Made by a program: the position numbers and the translations under genes
The notes under the pieces: generated by a model
The model's input: the letters and a program-made list of their open reading frames with translations, nothing else
What the model was told of the DNA's origin: nothing
Databases searched by the model: none
Source of the DNA: Gnetum montanum
Taxonomy: Eukaryota; Streptophyta; Gnetopsida; Gnetales; Gnetaceae
Direction: 5' to 3'
DNA length: 62,000 nucleotides
Assembly: GCA_015680685.1 (NCBI GenBank)
Contig: MNCI01023457.1
Coordinates: 656,586 to 718,585, forward strand
Shown here: positions 12,066 through 24,329 of the stretch, piece after piece
Layout of the letters: every line of letters begins with the position of its first letter
Numbering within the stretch: the stretch's first letter is position 1

Positions 12066-12500
12066 GGAGCAGTAGCACTGGTGTGGAGAGATGATTAGGG
12101 TTTGGTGTTATGCGTGGGTTGGCTGTGAAGGAAGGATGGAGATGGAGATGGAGGCGCAGAGAGAGCAGAAGACGGAGACGCAAGAATTTTCATGAGATGA
12201 TAATATGATCAAGCCATGCCATCCCATTCCATTCCATTCCAAATGAATGAACGAATGAAGGAAGAATCGATCGCCGCAGCAGGCTCCAGTGCTGCTCTTG
12301 TATGCGTGTTATCCGGTTTTGCTTGCTTCTTTGTTTGTTTGTTCGTTCGTTCACTGGCCTTGGCCTTGGCCTTGCTCCTCGTCGTGGTTCCGTGCGCGCA
12401 TGTGCTTGCCTGTCTTATGGTTTTTTAGCTGGACCAGGGTGTGTGGTGGACCCCACGGCTGTGTTAGAGGTGGGGTAGGAGTAAATTAACAACTACAATA
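12066..12500 (-). promoter_or_regulatory. 5' leader and promoter region of the host gene, with telo-box
   Basis: Read on the minus strand, the leader is CT-rich, typical of plant 5' UTRs. It contains AAACCCTAA (12095-12103), the telo-box motif known from promoters and leaders of many plant housekeeping genes. Further upstream are short simple repeats (GAAT/GGAAT type at 12225-12260, TTCG/TTGT type at 12330-12350). No clear TATA box was found. Confidence 0.45.
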
Positions 12501-12569
12501 ATAATAATCATAATAATGGGATGTTGCCGGGTTCTTTGCTGGCCAACCACAAACCAATCTACCTTTGTT

Positions 12570-12770
12570 ATATGGTGGATGCATAGCAGATTATATATAT
12601 ATATATATATGCTCATACCAAGTGCTCAGGTTGTAAAAATTCTAAGGATATCTCATAATAGATATATCTGTTATGTGGGCGGATGCATAGCCGATGAAGT
12701 TATTAAAATTTTAAGAATATGTGATAATAGATATAAATGTGTAAAATCAAGGAATCAAATATTCAACCTT
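12570..12770 (+). repeat. Imperfect tandem duplication (~108-bp unit) with (TA)n
   Basis: GGTGGATGCATAGCAGAT near 12574 recurs as GGCGGATGCATAGCCGAT near 12681. Both are followed by a similar string of the type 'attctaaggatatctcataatagatat'. The first unit contains a (TA)n run at 12592-12610. An ORF across it (12516-12977) encodes the same internal repeat but has no recognisable domain and is probably not a gene. Confidence 0.6.
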
Positions 12771-15700
12771 GCGTTTATTATTGTAATTGTAATTGCGTAC
12801 TCCTCCTGTTTTAAGCAAGTTAGTTCACACATAAAATATTTTTTTAATTATTTGAACATGTGTCTCTGGGTTCCACCCCTGCCTTTCACTAAACCAGCTT
12901 GCCGGTGGATGTCTGCTAAAGGCGGGGTGGGACCCAAGGACACACATAAACATGGTCAACATGATCATGAAATGTAGATGGTTGGGTTACATGAAGTGAC
13001 CCATAAACCATTGTGAATCAGTTTATGATTATTTTCCAGCATGGCTTGGCATCAACTTAATGATAATGATGGTTGGATGGGATGCACTGATGTGTATGCG
13101 TAAATATCCGGGGCAGATGCGTTGCTGTCATTTTTGTTGATTGACGGTTTGATTGGCCTTAAATGGTTAACATCAACGCAAGGGAGCATCCCAAATCCTG
13201 TCCTCCACAGCAGATCTTACCTTAGCTTAGCTTTTGGATTAGAATGCTAATCTTGCGGTAGACTAGAATTTTCCAATACCCTAAAAAAGGGGTATTAATG
13301 GGCGAGATGATGTTTTTGGCAGCCCATTTAAATACTATGTATTCGTTTCAGCATGGTGTACCCGTTTAATTCTAGTTGACAGGTCCTTGATATACGTTAT
13401 TATCAACCATACGTGTATGTAGTACCTCTTACATGGTTTCTTATATGTTTATTTTGCCCATAGCCAAAGATCAAAGCCAAGAAAAATGGGTGTAAAATAA
13501 TCCATAATACTGCGAGTTTACTCATGGCCTTAGACTAAAGATAAGCTTTGTTGATCAAAAAATTATGTGCAAGCCCTATGGGCAAACAATTCTATACTAT
13601 ATGCGGTGTGTTTCCTAAAATGAACGTGAAGTGGGCCCAGGTAGATGCTAGACCTATTACTCAGCTTAGTTAGTTTGGATGTAGTAGCTACATGGACTTC
13701 TCTCTTTCCTTTGTTGCCAATACGAGGATTCTTCCTTAGAAAGATCAATTCATCGCTTCATGCAAGAAGTAAGCCAATTAAGCAAAAATGTAGAGATACT
13801 CTCAAGAAGTGACTACAAGCTAAAGCACAACATGACATTTTTCCCTCATCCTTATGTGTGAGCTTGTGTGTGCTACTCCTCTATCTCACTAGTAGCTACT
13901 AGCAGCTTTGCTTTTCTGGTTTCATTCCACAAGTATCCTCACCTCCATCCCCCCTCCTTCCCACACCTCTTTACTTAACTCAACAATGTACATGCAAAGC
14001 AAGCTCTAGCTACCCATTTCCTGGAACTTCCTAAGCCAAGGGGCAACCTCCATAAGTACCTCCTATCCCTCTTGATCCACTCTTGAATATTGACATGAAG
14101 AATGCCCAAGGAAACCTCCATAAGCAACTCCTATCCCTTTCAATCCACTCTTGAATATTGGCATGATGAATGCTTAAGGGACAAGGGTGGTCCTACTTGG
14201 CATGAAGCGTTGGCTGCTAGGAGGGGTAGGGATAGGGTACTAAAGGTCCTCATACTTCTAGCCAAGGTTTTCTTATGGGTAATCATCTAGTCAGTTATCA
14301 TTGAATCTCACTAATATTGCTTGTTATAGTTTTTTAGGGATATTCTTTTTTTTTTTTCATCATTCCCAAAGATTTTTTTGGGTAATAAGCTTCCATGTTG
14401 TAAGTAGTTTACATTTGGAATCTAAACCTTATCACTCTTTCCTTCTTAACAAGTAGGAGGGTGCAACATGTGTTTACTAAGCAAGATTCCATTGTATTTG
14501 CATGGGTGGATGGTTTATTAAGATAAAACTTCAATTTACCATACCACCAGGCAAGCGATGTGCTTATCTTGTGTGAACTAAAATACCATGGAGGAGTTTT
14601 CTCTTCTAGGAAAATTGTTGTGTGATGACACTTTAGGTAAAGCAACATTTGTGTGTAACATGTTATGGTTTGAATGCCCTTATGAGGTAGTGATGAGTCT
14701 TATGTGCTTTCTAGGCGATTGGCTATATTTATTGGTATAGGTTGGGGTACCATCCATAAGTAGATACCTTATAACCACCTAAAAGAAAACTTTAGTGATA
14801 TTGAATAAAAATCCTACAATGATAAATAAAATCCTCATAAAAATACCATCAAATCAAGCGTCAAATGCAGTGATTTCATATTCAATCAAAAACTTGGCTA
14901 ATTGATTGAAGTGGATAACTCGAGTAGACCCATTAATCATGAAATAAATGGGATAGGTTTTGTCTATATGTATAGGCATGTCTCCCCTTCCCCTCTTGTA
15001 ACTGTATGTGTGACTCTTACCACATACAACTCATAATAATACTCTGCCCATTGTTTAGATTTAATTTTCTTGGTTGTCCAAAATCCACTTGATTCCCTTT
15101 CTTATGTATCACATCTTAATCCTCCAATAGAACTTGCCCCCATTCCTAGGCAAGATATAAGGGGAGCACTATAGGTTTCTAATTAAGCATTTCATAAAAA
15201 CATGCACTAGTTTCACAAAAATGCACATCAGATCCAACTCATCTTTCAATTTCATTTCCTCTAGGTAGCCTCCAAAAAACCTAGACAGTTGAACAAAATG
15301 ACAGGAAACAACAAAGGATTGGAGGGTGAAGCAAGAACAACTCTCAAAGTTACCCTGATATATTTAAAATAGTCTTTGTCGCTATTTACTTTTATCAACT
15401 TACTTATCTTAATTAACTTCTCAATTAGACTAGATGCCATAGGTAAAATTAAGGGTGGTGGACTAGATCTTATAGTAACAATCCTATAGTTTAGTAAGGA
15501 GGTGGATGTCACAATACAAAGAGCAAGAAGAGGTTTTTCATTTATTGCAATGGGCTATTTTAAGGATGGTGACTTGTGCTAGCTAAGCTAAATAATAAAT
15601 CAAAAATCCAAAATAAATAAGAAAATTAGGATTTTGCTTAAGTGTTTCTATGAAACAAGCACTTTGAAAGTGGTTCTTCTTTGATAAGACAAATAAAGCA

Positions 15701-16566
15701 ATGTCACATGCAGAATGATGCTTCTAATTTTAGTTGAAGTATCCTTGCTTAGCTTATGTGCAAACAACTAAACAAAATTTGCTTGGAGATGGTTATTCTA
15801 TTAATGAAATAAATCAAGGTTATTCCTTACTTAGGTAAGACCAACACCTTATGCTTCCACATAATGAATGATAAGACTAGGTTTAGATTGTACCTTTAGA
15901 TAAAGGCAACTATATGTGTGCATAACATAACAATTGAAAATAACATGAGCAATGTTTTGATCTAAAGCAACAAGTTATCCAATTTGCTTACTAATATAAT
16001 AACTAAGTAGCTTTGCTTATTTTGCAAAGCAAAAGTTTAGGTATGTATGGGTATGATTGGTGTGAGATCTCTTCTATTATTAATAATATGAAGTTGGAGC
16101 CATCTTTGGTCACTACTTTGATTGAGCTTAAATAATTGTCAATGGATGGAAGTAGAGGGAAAAGATCTAGATCACTTCTTTAGTTAATTGAGACTGGTAA
16201 TGGATGTGGGATGCTCGTGTTCCTAAGAAGCTTCATTAAAAGAGATCTAGGAGGTGTGGATCACTATCATAATCAATGATGACAAAGCTATTTTCCTAAT
16301 GGATGTGAACACATATTCTTGCTTTCACATTGATGAGTATATTACTTTCTCTTTACCCTCACTAGCTACTCCTATAGGTAGAACTGATCCCAAATATGGA
16401 CAAAGAAATATCATGACATAAATAATAGGCTAACATGAGGTTTTTCACCCCCAATGATCATAATGAATGTGCCAGAATGAGATATCTTCTCCTTAACTTA
16501 ATCATAAATAGTTTTATTGCAACTCATGCTCTAAGTGATAGCTTGCACTTTGATAAAACCTATTTT
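12771..16566. other. Gene-free stretch
   Basis: Only short ORFs (62-83 codons) without recognisable domains occur. Some near-duplicate phrases around 14050-14165 suggest a small local duplication. Nothing else is supported. Confidence 0.6.
14036..14165 (+). repeat. Small local duplication
   Basis: The phrase 'acctccataag.. cctcctatccct..tgatccactcttgaatattg' near 14048-14092 recurs with few changes near 14115-14160, a spacing of about 68 bases. No coding meaning is evident. Confidence 0.45.
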
Positions 16567-17444
16567 TGATGAGCCATGATATCGCATCTATGATATCATA
16601 TTTATGACATTGCAGCTTTACATACATCATCATTGAAGTGATGTAGTGGGTCATGTTCACCCCTATAAATACCAACACATGGTCACACCAACGAATAACT
16701 TTCATTACAGTCTTAGCGAAACTCTTATAGTTTGTTTTTGTAGTTTACACTTAGCGATAGAGTAAATTCTCACAGTGTGGTGTTGAATAGTTGAATGAAA
16801 TATTTATTTGAGTGGATTGTACTTGAGCATAGTTCATGAATGATAATAAGATCAAGATTATTTTCCACCATTACAACATCCACTTAGTTTCATATTTTAC
16901 TTAGCTAATTTCTTAGTTCAATTTTCATGTTTACTTTAGCTTAATCCTTTACCTTTCTCAAGCATTTTACTTTTCCATGTTCATTAGTAAGGTGGAATGA
17001 GTACGATTGGTTTTGAGCATATAAGTGTACTTGTTTGGTAATCTAAGTAGTGTTATTACTTGGTTCACCCAATAGCATAACACTTGGTAACCTAGTAATG
17101 GTTATATAAGTCCAAGATATGTATAGCAAGCCAGGAATGTCTACTCATCACCATATGATAGAATAGATTTACATTTCTATCATCACTTAGATTTAGATTT
17201 TATTCGCACTTTCATTATGTTTGCACTCAGGAGTGATATGAGTTGACAACATCAAGATATCATGTCTCACTTAGAGTTAAACCATATACTTGCACTTCAC
17301 TAACTCGAAGTGGGAAGACAACAATCATGAATCGATTATAAACTTCTAGCATACTTACATTGGTCATCCATGGATTATGATTTGGTTGTGCATGTGCACT
17401 TGTGACTTGTATGGTAGAGTGTTAGATTACCTAGCCACTCATCA
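16567..17444 (+). mobile_element. 5' LTR, Tat/Athila family, GATATC-type U3
   Basis: This LTR of about 878 bp runs from TGATGAGCCATG to CTAGCCACTCATCA. Two GATATC palindromes (16577-16601) lie upstream of a TATA box CCTATAAATA at 16662-16671. The LTR end is followed directly by a decayed primer-binding site, which marks it as the 5' LTR of a plus-strand element. Confidence 0.8.
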
Positions 17445-17462
17445 TTGGTATCATTGCCGAGG
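17445..17462 (+). other. Primer-binding site, tRNA-Asp type (decayed)
   Basis: TTGGTATCATTGCCGAGG immediately follows the LTR. It is a transition-decayed form of TGGCGCCGTTGCCGGGG, complementary to the 3' end of plant tRNA-Asp and used by many Athila/Tat elements. The sister element has TTGGTGCCGTTGCCAAGG at 28909-28926 (minus). Confidence 0.65.
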
Positions 17463-17553
17463 ATGAGTTAATGTTTACTTAGCAATTGATCTTACAAAGT
17501 TCATTGTATTAAGAATCACAAAGTTTATCCTATACATTTTTAATCAATCTTCT

Positions 17554-17555
<2 letters not shown>

Positions 17556-17584
<29 letters not shown>
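17556..17584. repeat. (AC)n microsatellite
   Basis: About 14 uninterrupted AC dinucleotides lie in the untranslated leader between primer-binding site and gag. Confidence 0.95.
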
Positions 17585-17588
<4 letters not shown>

Positions 17589-17611
17589 TTTAAGAACATC
17601 AAACATATAAC

Positions 17612-20260
17612 ATGGCTTCTACACTTAAGAAAAAGTCACCACTTGCTAAAGAAACTCAAACGAATCATGAAAAAAATATATGGTGAAGAAGACTAGAGTG
17701 CACCTATGCAAATTAGAATTCTATATGCTCATATAGATCCATATTATCTTGACATCACATTTACCTTTCACCAAAATGAGCAACTAAGGTGGAGAGATTT
17801 ACAAGGCAACGCAGTTCTACCTCTTGAACATTTAACACCATTAATGCTATAGGTAATCTTAATGAGGTTGAACATTGGACATGCATAAGAAAGATATCAT
17901 GTTACTAAACACACGATAAGGCCATATCAACCCACAAAAGCACAAAGTAAGAAGGGATGTTTCCATGGAGATAAGACATGAGAATAACAATGGAAAGAAA
18001 GTAACTCATAATGTTGTCTTGGAAGAAATAAATTTTGATACATTCCTAATGGAGAAACTCTACTAGACTTATGAATCCCATTTACATACACCTATCATTT
18101 ATTTAGAGGAATCTATCAAAATACAATTGCATTTAGCCCTTGTGGAAACACCTAGGAGAGATGCAGAAGACTCCAAACATAGGGAAAGCTCAAGGCCTAT
18201 AGCTTCCATAGAATCACAAGAGAATGAATCACGGAGTCATAGAAGGAGAATCAATTAGCACTATTCTCCAATTGCATCCTCTTTCTTCTCATGATAATCA
18301 ATGGAATTCTACATAAGAGAATGAAGACCTAGAGACTATGATAGGAAAAGACATAAGGATCATGAGAGGCATGAATACTAAAGAAGGTATCCTAATGAAA
18401 AATAAGAAGATTATAAACAATGAAGAGACAAAATTAGGCATGAAGAAAGGGAATGATACTATGAGCATCAAAGAGGTTGCAACTAAAATTGAGCCTATGA
18501 ACCTAATAATCATGAAGAACCCCTACTGGCCACTTGTAGTATGATTAACATTAGATAAGTAGTGTACATTCTTACTAGGCATGCAAGTGATAGTCACATC
18601 AAGGAATTAGACATGAACAACATTTCCAAATTTGAAGGTGGATATAATGTAGATCCATAGCACCATCACCAAGCATTCCACTATGCATGCTCCCTTTAGA
18701 ATATTGAGAATAATTAGCAGAAGTTAAAGTTATTTCTCTAAACACTCATCAAGGAAGTAAAAAGTTGGTACCAATCCTTAGAACTAAAAACCATTCGAAG
18801 ATAGAGTACCATGCTAGAACTCTTTAATGACAAGTATCAAACCTATTCAAGAGTGTCCAATTTAAGGAAGCAAATCCAAGGAGAAAAGCAAGGGACACAT
18901 GAATCCCTTGATGCGACATTGGATAGATATTATTCATTACTACATAGATGCCCAGGCCATGGATTTTCACAAAAGGAATAACTAAGGCATATTATCGATG
19001 GCTTAAGGAAAAAGACTAGAGAAACCCTTGGGGTATATGCCCAAGGAAGATGATTAGAAATGATAGCATATCAAATTCAAAGACTGATAGATTAGGTGGC
19101 CAAAGAAGATAAAGAATTAAAGAAAATGGAATTAGCTAAGGAATAGGAATAAGGAAAACATATGTTATAATGTGTGATAGAGAGGAAGATGTAGCTTTGG
19201 ATGATGTCATTCAAAAGAAGACTCTACCCATTCAGAAATTAGTCAATGACATTGCAAAAAAGATAGAGAAAATGTGGGACTTAGTGGATGAAAAATTTAC
19301 TACCACACTCAAGACAGTAGAGGAAAAAACTAAAAAAGTACTAAAAAAGAATAAAGAAAAGAAGAGATAACAAACAAGAGAATTACAAACATAAAGGAAA
19401 TGTTGCTATAGTTGAGAAATTTATAGACTCTAGTTCAGAAGATGAAGAAGGATGCAAAGTATGCAAATATGAACATCCTAAGGGATGTTGTCCTATCATG
19501 GCCCATTTGCAAGAGTTTGGGGCATATGCATTGAACCTGAGATTTGTTAAGAAGTAGATGTCAAAACAATTATCTTACCTAGAAGGTAATCTCAAAAAAC
19601 CATCCCAATCATCATACTATCTAAGCAGAGCCTATCCTCAGCCTTAAGAGTAATACCAACAGCAGTGGTAACAACCACAAGCATGGGGAATGCCACCACC
19701 ACAACAGAAATATCCATATAGGAAACTAGATCCTTATGGATGTTACATTCAACGTCCAATCTGTCCAGGAAATGCTTCAATTCATACTCCCTCTCACTAC
19801 TATCCACTAGAGTATTACAAGCCCACTACTCCAATAATGGATATAACTGCTTATGCACATTAAACAATAACTAGTTCATCAATTTAACCTCCTAATTCTC
19901 TACCACCAGTACCATCACTGGTTATGCAAGGAAAACTGCTAACATAACCATAGCAAAAGAATGCTACTAGAGTAGTAAATATGCAAGAGGGTGTGATAAT
20001 GAATGAACCTAGATCTAGGAAACTTTCATTTTTCATACAAGTTCAAGAAATGTTCAAAGGATGGGAACTTCATCCACATTAATCCCATCCATACATACTC
20101 CTCAAGGGAATACCAAGCTTCCACGTTCTATAGACCTAAATTTAATCAGTGTCATGCTCACTCAAACTGTCACATACTAGATCAAGGTAGGAACACTTTC
20201 CAAAAAGAAAATAGATCTTGGAAGTCCCTTAGTATATTACCAAATAGCAAGACATAAACC
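17612..20260 (+). pseudogene. gag pseudogene of the 16567 element
   Basis: It begins at ATG 17612 (MASTLKKKSPL...). Its reading parallels the minus-strand gag at 26181-28790: a first domain with 'FHQNEQLRW', a charged RS/RE-like spacer (~18150-18520), the retrotransposon gag core with 'SWYQSLELK' near 18770-18790, and the LPIQKLVNDIAKKIEKMWDL segment in the open piece 19170-19370. A Cys/His motif CKVCKYEHPKGCCP follows near 19460-19490. Many TAG/TAA codons interrupt the frame, so no functional Gag is possible. The role in an intact element is capsid and RNA packaging. Confidence 0.7.
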
Positions 20261-21127
20261 ATGCAAAGCTCTACTAGATTTTGGGTTAGGAGTAAACCTG
20301 ATTTCACAAGGTATGTACAAAGCTTTGAATCTTCCTCCACTAAAGAAGAGCAACATTCAATTAGAGCTTGTAGACTAGTTAATTACTATTCCATTGGAAT
20401 AGGTGGATGAAATCATTATCATCATAAGTGATTGGTCTTACCCTATTAACTTCTTAGTAATACATGTGGAAAAAAAATAAGGAAGAATTTCCTATAGTCA
20501 TGGGAAGAGCATGGGTTAGCAATATGGACGCTAAGCTAGTAATTAAAGACTTGTCCTGAGAAATTTCTAAGGAAGATAAGGCTGGAATCAGACAGAGATG
20601 TTGAGTTCCATGTATTGCATACAACAATAACTAGTGCAATTTCATATGGAAAATCTAGGCCATCAAACAAAAAATCAAAACAACATGTAATGAATGCAGA
20701 GAAGATATGTGTGTGTAGCAATGTCTATATGCAACAACCACCAAACAAGAAGGCATCTAGTGGTTGATTACTAAAAAAGAGATAGAGTTCAAAATGTACT
20801 TGGATCCATCCTCTCAAATTATAAGTGCCTATGTTGAAAAAGCTAACAAGTTAGAGTAGTTAAGGAAGAAACACCCCCATGAACACTCACATCAAGAAGA
20901 AGAAATCGAGTGGGGATAGCTAGAAATTCTAGACAAGTATGTACTAGAACCTTTAGAATTGAAAGCCCTGCTAGATGTACTAGAGTATGCCTTTTTGAAT
21001 AATAATAAATCAATAATTATTAATGCTAATCTTGATAAAGAACAAAAGAGAAGATTATTGAAAGTGGTGAATAAATGGCTAATAGCATTTGCATGGTCCT
21101 ATGATGAAACAATAGGTATTGATCTAT
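20261..21127 (+). pseudogene. Protease and start of RT, truncated pol remnant
   Basis: Near 20265-20300 the reading ALLDFGLGVNLIS matches the aspartic-protease active-site region. The D-[ST]-G motif is degraded to D-F-G. The protease continues to about 20560. Around 21040-21120 the reading EQKRRLLKVVNKW followed by AFAWSYDE is the conserved lead-in to Ty3/gypsy RT. Similarity ends near 21127, so the rest of pol and the 3' LTR are missing. Confidence 0.65.
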
Positions 21128-21457
21128 AAATTATCTATTTATTCCATGAATTATATATTTCCCTATTTTTATAACATTTTTCTAGAGGATATGGAATAAC
21201 ATTTAGATTTTTTTTTTTCAAATCTTTTACTTTTTAGTATAGACATGCTAAGTAAAAACTTCATACAACGTAACTTTCTTAACCATGAAAGTGGTAAGAA
21301 TCTTAATTTAAAGAAACAAGTAAAAAAAAAATACAAGCATGCAAAAATCAATTTCTAATACTAATTTCAACTAAGAATAAGTAACTAAGAAATGATGCAA
21401 GCCATGGTGTTAATGGTCAATGAGATGGTGAAAAATCCAAAAGCTAGAAAAGGTTGT
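21128..21457. other. Unassigned flank of the nested element; target duplication GTTGT at its end
   Basis: AT-rich, with no gene. Bases 21453-21457 (GTTGT) equal 29804-29808, the two copies of the target-site duplication of the inserted element. The flanks on both sides share 'aaaggctagaa'-type phrases, consistent with one interrupted locus. Confidence 0.7.
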
Positions 21458-22437
21458 TGATGAGCAGCAAGGTACCCCTATGCTCAACCATATGAATACA
21501 AGCGTTTCACACACGATTCGATTGAATTACAAGGACTAAGTGTCTATGCACCTTTGTGGAACAGGGACAGGTTGATTGATCGTTGTCTTTCCTAACTTAC
21601 TTGTATGTCACGATTGTATGGTTAAGTAAGCTTGAGGCATATGATTTTTATAGCTTTTATGTTTTTATGTCTTGCTACTAATAAGGGAGGAGAGAGAGAT
21701 AACTAAGTGACTAATTTAACTTAACTACTGATTAACTAAGCTTTAAACTAATCCTAACACCAGTATCCATTCTCACTTGTCATACACATCCTGAACCAGC
21801 GCAACACTACTACGATTACCAAACGCTAATCATTACTGGGTTACCAAGTGTTACATGCATGCTCGAAGTGATCGTACTGTGTGTTCTAATAACAGAAATG
21901 TAAAGTGCATAAAATAAAATAAAATAATAAAATAAAATAAATGTAGAAGAAAATAAAATAAAGGAAATGAGCAAGAAAAAAAATCTCAATTGCTACAAGG
22001 ATGAATCCAAGAGTTCGTCTTTATTGTTGTACACAAGGTGTGCTCAGGTACACAATGCTCGAATAAAGGTCTGTCCACACTTAGACCTCTTGCTGCGGGA
22101 ACTTGGCTAAAGTTTCACTACTTGACTCCTAAAAGACTTCCTCTTCTGAATTCTTCTTAACTACTCCTTATTGTGTGCTTGGGCACTATATTTATAGGCT
22201 TGGGAGCAACTACTCTAATAATTACAAAAACTGCCACTCTAATTTTAGAGAAACTACTCCTCTAATTTTAGAGAGAAACTGCCACTCTAATAATAACCAT
22301 TCTAATAATTAGAGTAACTACTCTAATAATAACCACTCTAATAATTAGAGTAATTGCTCTAGTAATAACTACTCTAATAATTAGAGTAACCACCCTAATA
22401 ATAATCACTCTAATTATTAGAGTAACCACTCTCATCA
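21458..22437 (-). mobile_element. 3' LTR of the 21458-29803 element
   Basis: 980 bp. Minus-strand TATA box CCTATAAATA at 22189-22198. The U3 (22200-22437) is packed with palindromic CTCTAATAATTAGAG-like units. It is about 100 bp longer than the 5' LTR, mainly from extra palindrome units and a segment near 22040-22130 missing in the other LTR. Confidence 0.88.
22205..22437. repeat. Palindromic repeat array in LTR U3
   Basis: Repeated units of CTCTAAT(A)ATTAGAG and half-units ACTCTAATAATAACC occur about every 20-25 bases. Each full unit is a near-perfect inverted repeat that could form a short hairpin or bind a dimeric factor. The sister arrays are at 29625-29800 and 35652-35825. Confidence 0.85.
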
Positions 22438-24329
22438 TACCCCCACGACTGAATGAAAACTCGTCTTCGAGTTCCTTACAAAAAATTGGGAAGGTATGGG
22501 ATTATTGACTAATTGACAACTAATGGATGACAGACTCAACATGCCCAATGAATGGTCAATAAGCATATTACAACATTGTGGTGAACACTCGTACATAAAT
22601 GACATCCAAGCCTTTATTTGGCAGCTTGTAAAGAGAGAGAGAAAAAGAAAATGAAGCCTGTTGCTGCCAATGCTAAGATTGCGTCTTCTGTTATTTATCC
22701 ATAGCCAAACCACCAGACTTGCTCCTTTCATAAATGCTCCAGTTCCGGTCCATCCTGAGTGCTTCCTCCAAACCTAGTCCATTGTTTGTATGATCACCAC
22801 TGCACACACAACACAGTTACAAATGAGTAAGGATAGATAAACCACAATGTAGTTGATACCTTGTCTCGATATGAAGTGCATTGGCTGAGTTGTGGTTATG
22901 GCAAAAATTGGTTTGGAGATTTATCATAGGTGACTACCCAAGGCGTAGGGGTTAGGTGAATAGTAAAATGGAGAAAATTAAAAAATTTTTGCTAAGGCCC
23001 CCACAACTAAGAGTGAACTTTCGATAGCTGTAAGATGGAAAAATATGAGAAACAAGAAAGACAGGAAAAAATGACAACGGCAACGCCAATAAAATGGATG
23101 TCATGGATAAGGATGAAACAAGAAATGCTCGATTGTAGGAAATGTTTAAAGGAAAGAAGTTAACAATTGCACCAAAAAGGAATGCTAGTGGGTCCTCCCC
23201 AAAGCAAGCTCATGCCTTTTATGCCCTGACAACCCCACAAACTAAAGAGTTCGTAGGCTCTAGGAATGTCATTTGGAAGCAAGAGTTAAAAACTTACCCA
23301 CAAGAATTCACCAAAGAAAAAAAATGCATCAACCTAGAAATAGACTAANTACCACCATTTCAAGGAGAGTGAGATGGAGAAGCAAGAAGCGAGAAAGGGC
23401 CTTAGTTAGAGGGAACCTTTAGGCATGGGTAACATGTCTTTCTAGTTTCATAACTAGTGCTTGTATCCTTTTTATTTGGTCTAAGGGGTGTGCTTTGAAT
23501 TTCCATGTTTTTTTTGAATGGAAACCACACCATGTAAAGACGCATGCATTTTTTTTGCATTTATTTTGTCCAAGGGGTGTGCTTTGAATTCTCACTTTTC
23601 TCCTTTTTTTTTGTGTGAGAACCACACCATGAAAAGACTTATTTTTATTCACTCAGCCTCCTGATTTTTGAATAATGTCAGAATGGCAAAAAACCCAAGA
23701 AAAAGCATCCAAGCACCCAAGAGAATGGCCAACACAAATGCATCAAATCCCCTTGAAGTCACACCCTTTTCATCCTTTGAGTCTTTCCTTGGTTTGAAAA
23801 ATACCCAACCACTAATTCATTAAAAGTTTACTTAGAAAAAGGGGACTATATAGTTTCAAGCCAAAGGACACCATAGAGTTGTATGGATGAGTGGATGACA
23901 TGGACTCATTGCCTATTTTACCAAAAGAACCATACCTTAATATCAGCATCATAATTCAAAGGTAAAAACCAAACATTAGCAATCAATATGATATAATTCA
24001 ATCCACCATTATGATCACTTATTAGATGACGAACAAAAGCAAATCAAGCAAACAAAGAAATAGTAAAATTATGAATGATGGTGTAAAACAAAAATAAGAA
24101 AAGTTGAAAAATGTATAAAACAAAAATGTGTAAAACAAAAATTCAAAAAGAATTGAGGGCCTAGAACGGTTGGCATAGGTGGTAATATCCCCCATGACTA
24201 AGTTGGAAGGAGGAGATCTGAAATAGTGAGCAGGGTTGTTCATCAAGAGAGGTAGCATGTGTACTGGCTATCCTAAGCTCCTAGAAAGGTTTGGTTTGTT
24301 GCACGTTGACCAAAATTTTCTTATCTGGG
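22438..24329 (-). other. Noncoding internal region and polypurine tract of the element
   Basis: TACCCCCA at 22438-22445 is the complement of the polypurine tract next to the 3' LTR. The rest lacks long ORFs. It contains duplicated phrases (CCAAGGGGTGTGCTTTGAATT near 23468 and 23571) and matches the equivalent noncoding part of the second element (57583-59620). One undetermined base (N) is at 23349. Confidence 0.65.
24085..24150. repeat. Short tandem repeat, AAAATGTGTAAAACA-type
   Basis: Units of about 14-20 bases containing 'acaaaaatgtgtaaa'. The same repeat is expanded in the second element at 59395-59535, so it is an element-borne minisatellite rather than a locus-specific one. Confidence 0.7.

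Noticed and set aside
11301-12183. Several long overlapping ORFs in both strands across the host gene
   Set aside because: They are other-frame readings of the GC-rich, simple-repeat-rich CDS; only the 12065-to-11247 minus frame has a normal start and structured C-terminal blocks.
12516-12977. 153-codon plus-strand ORF
   Set aside because: Consists largely of the tandem duplication and (TA)n sequence; no domain.
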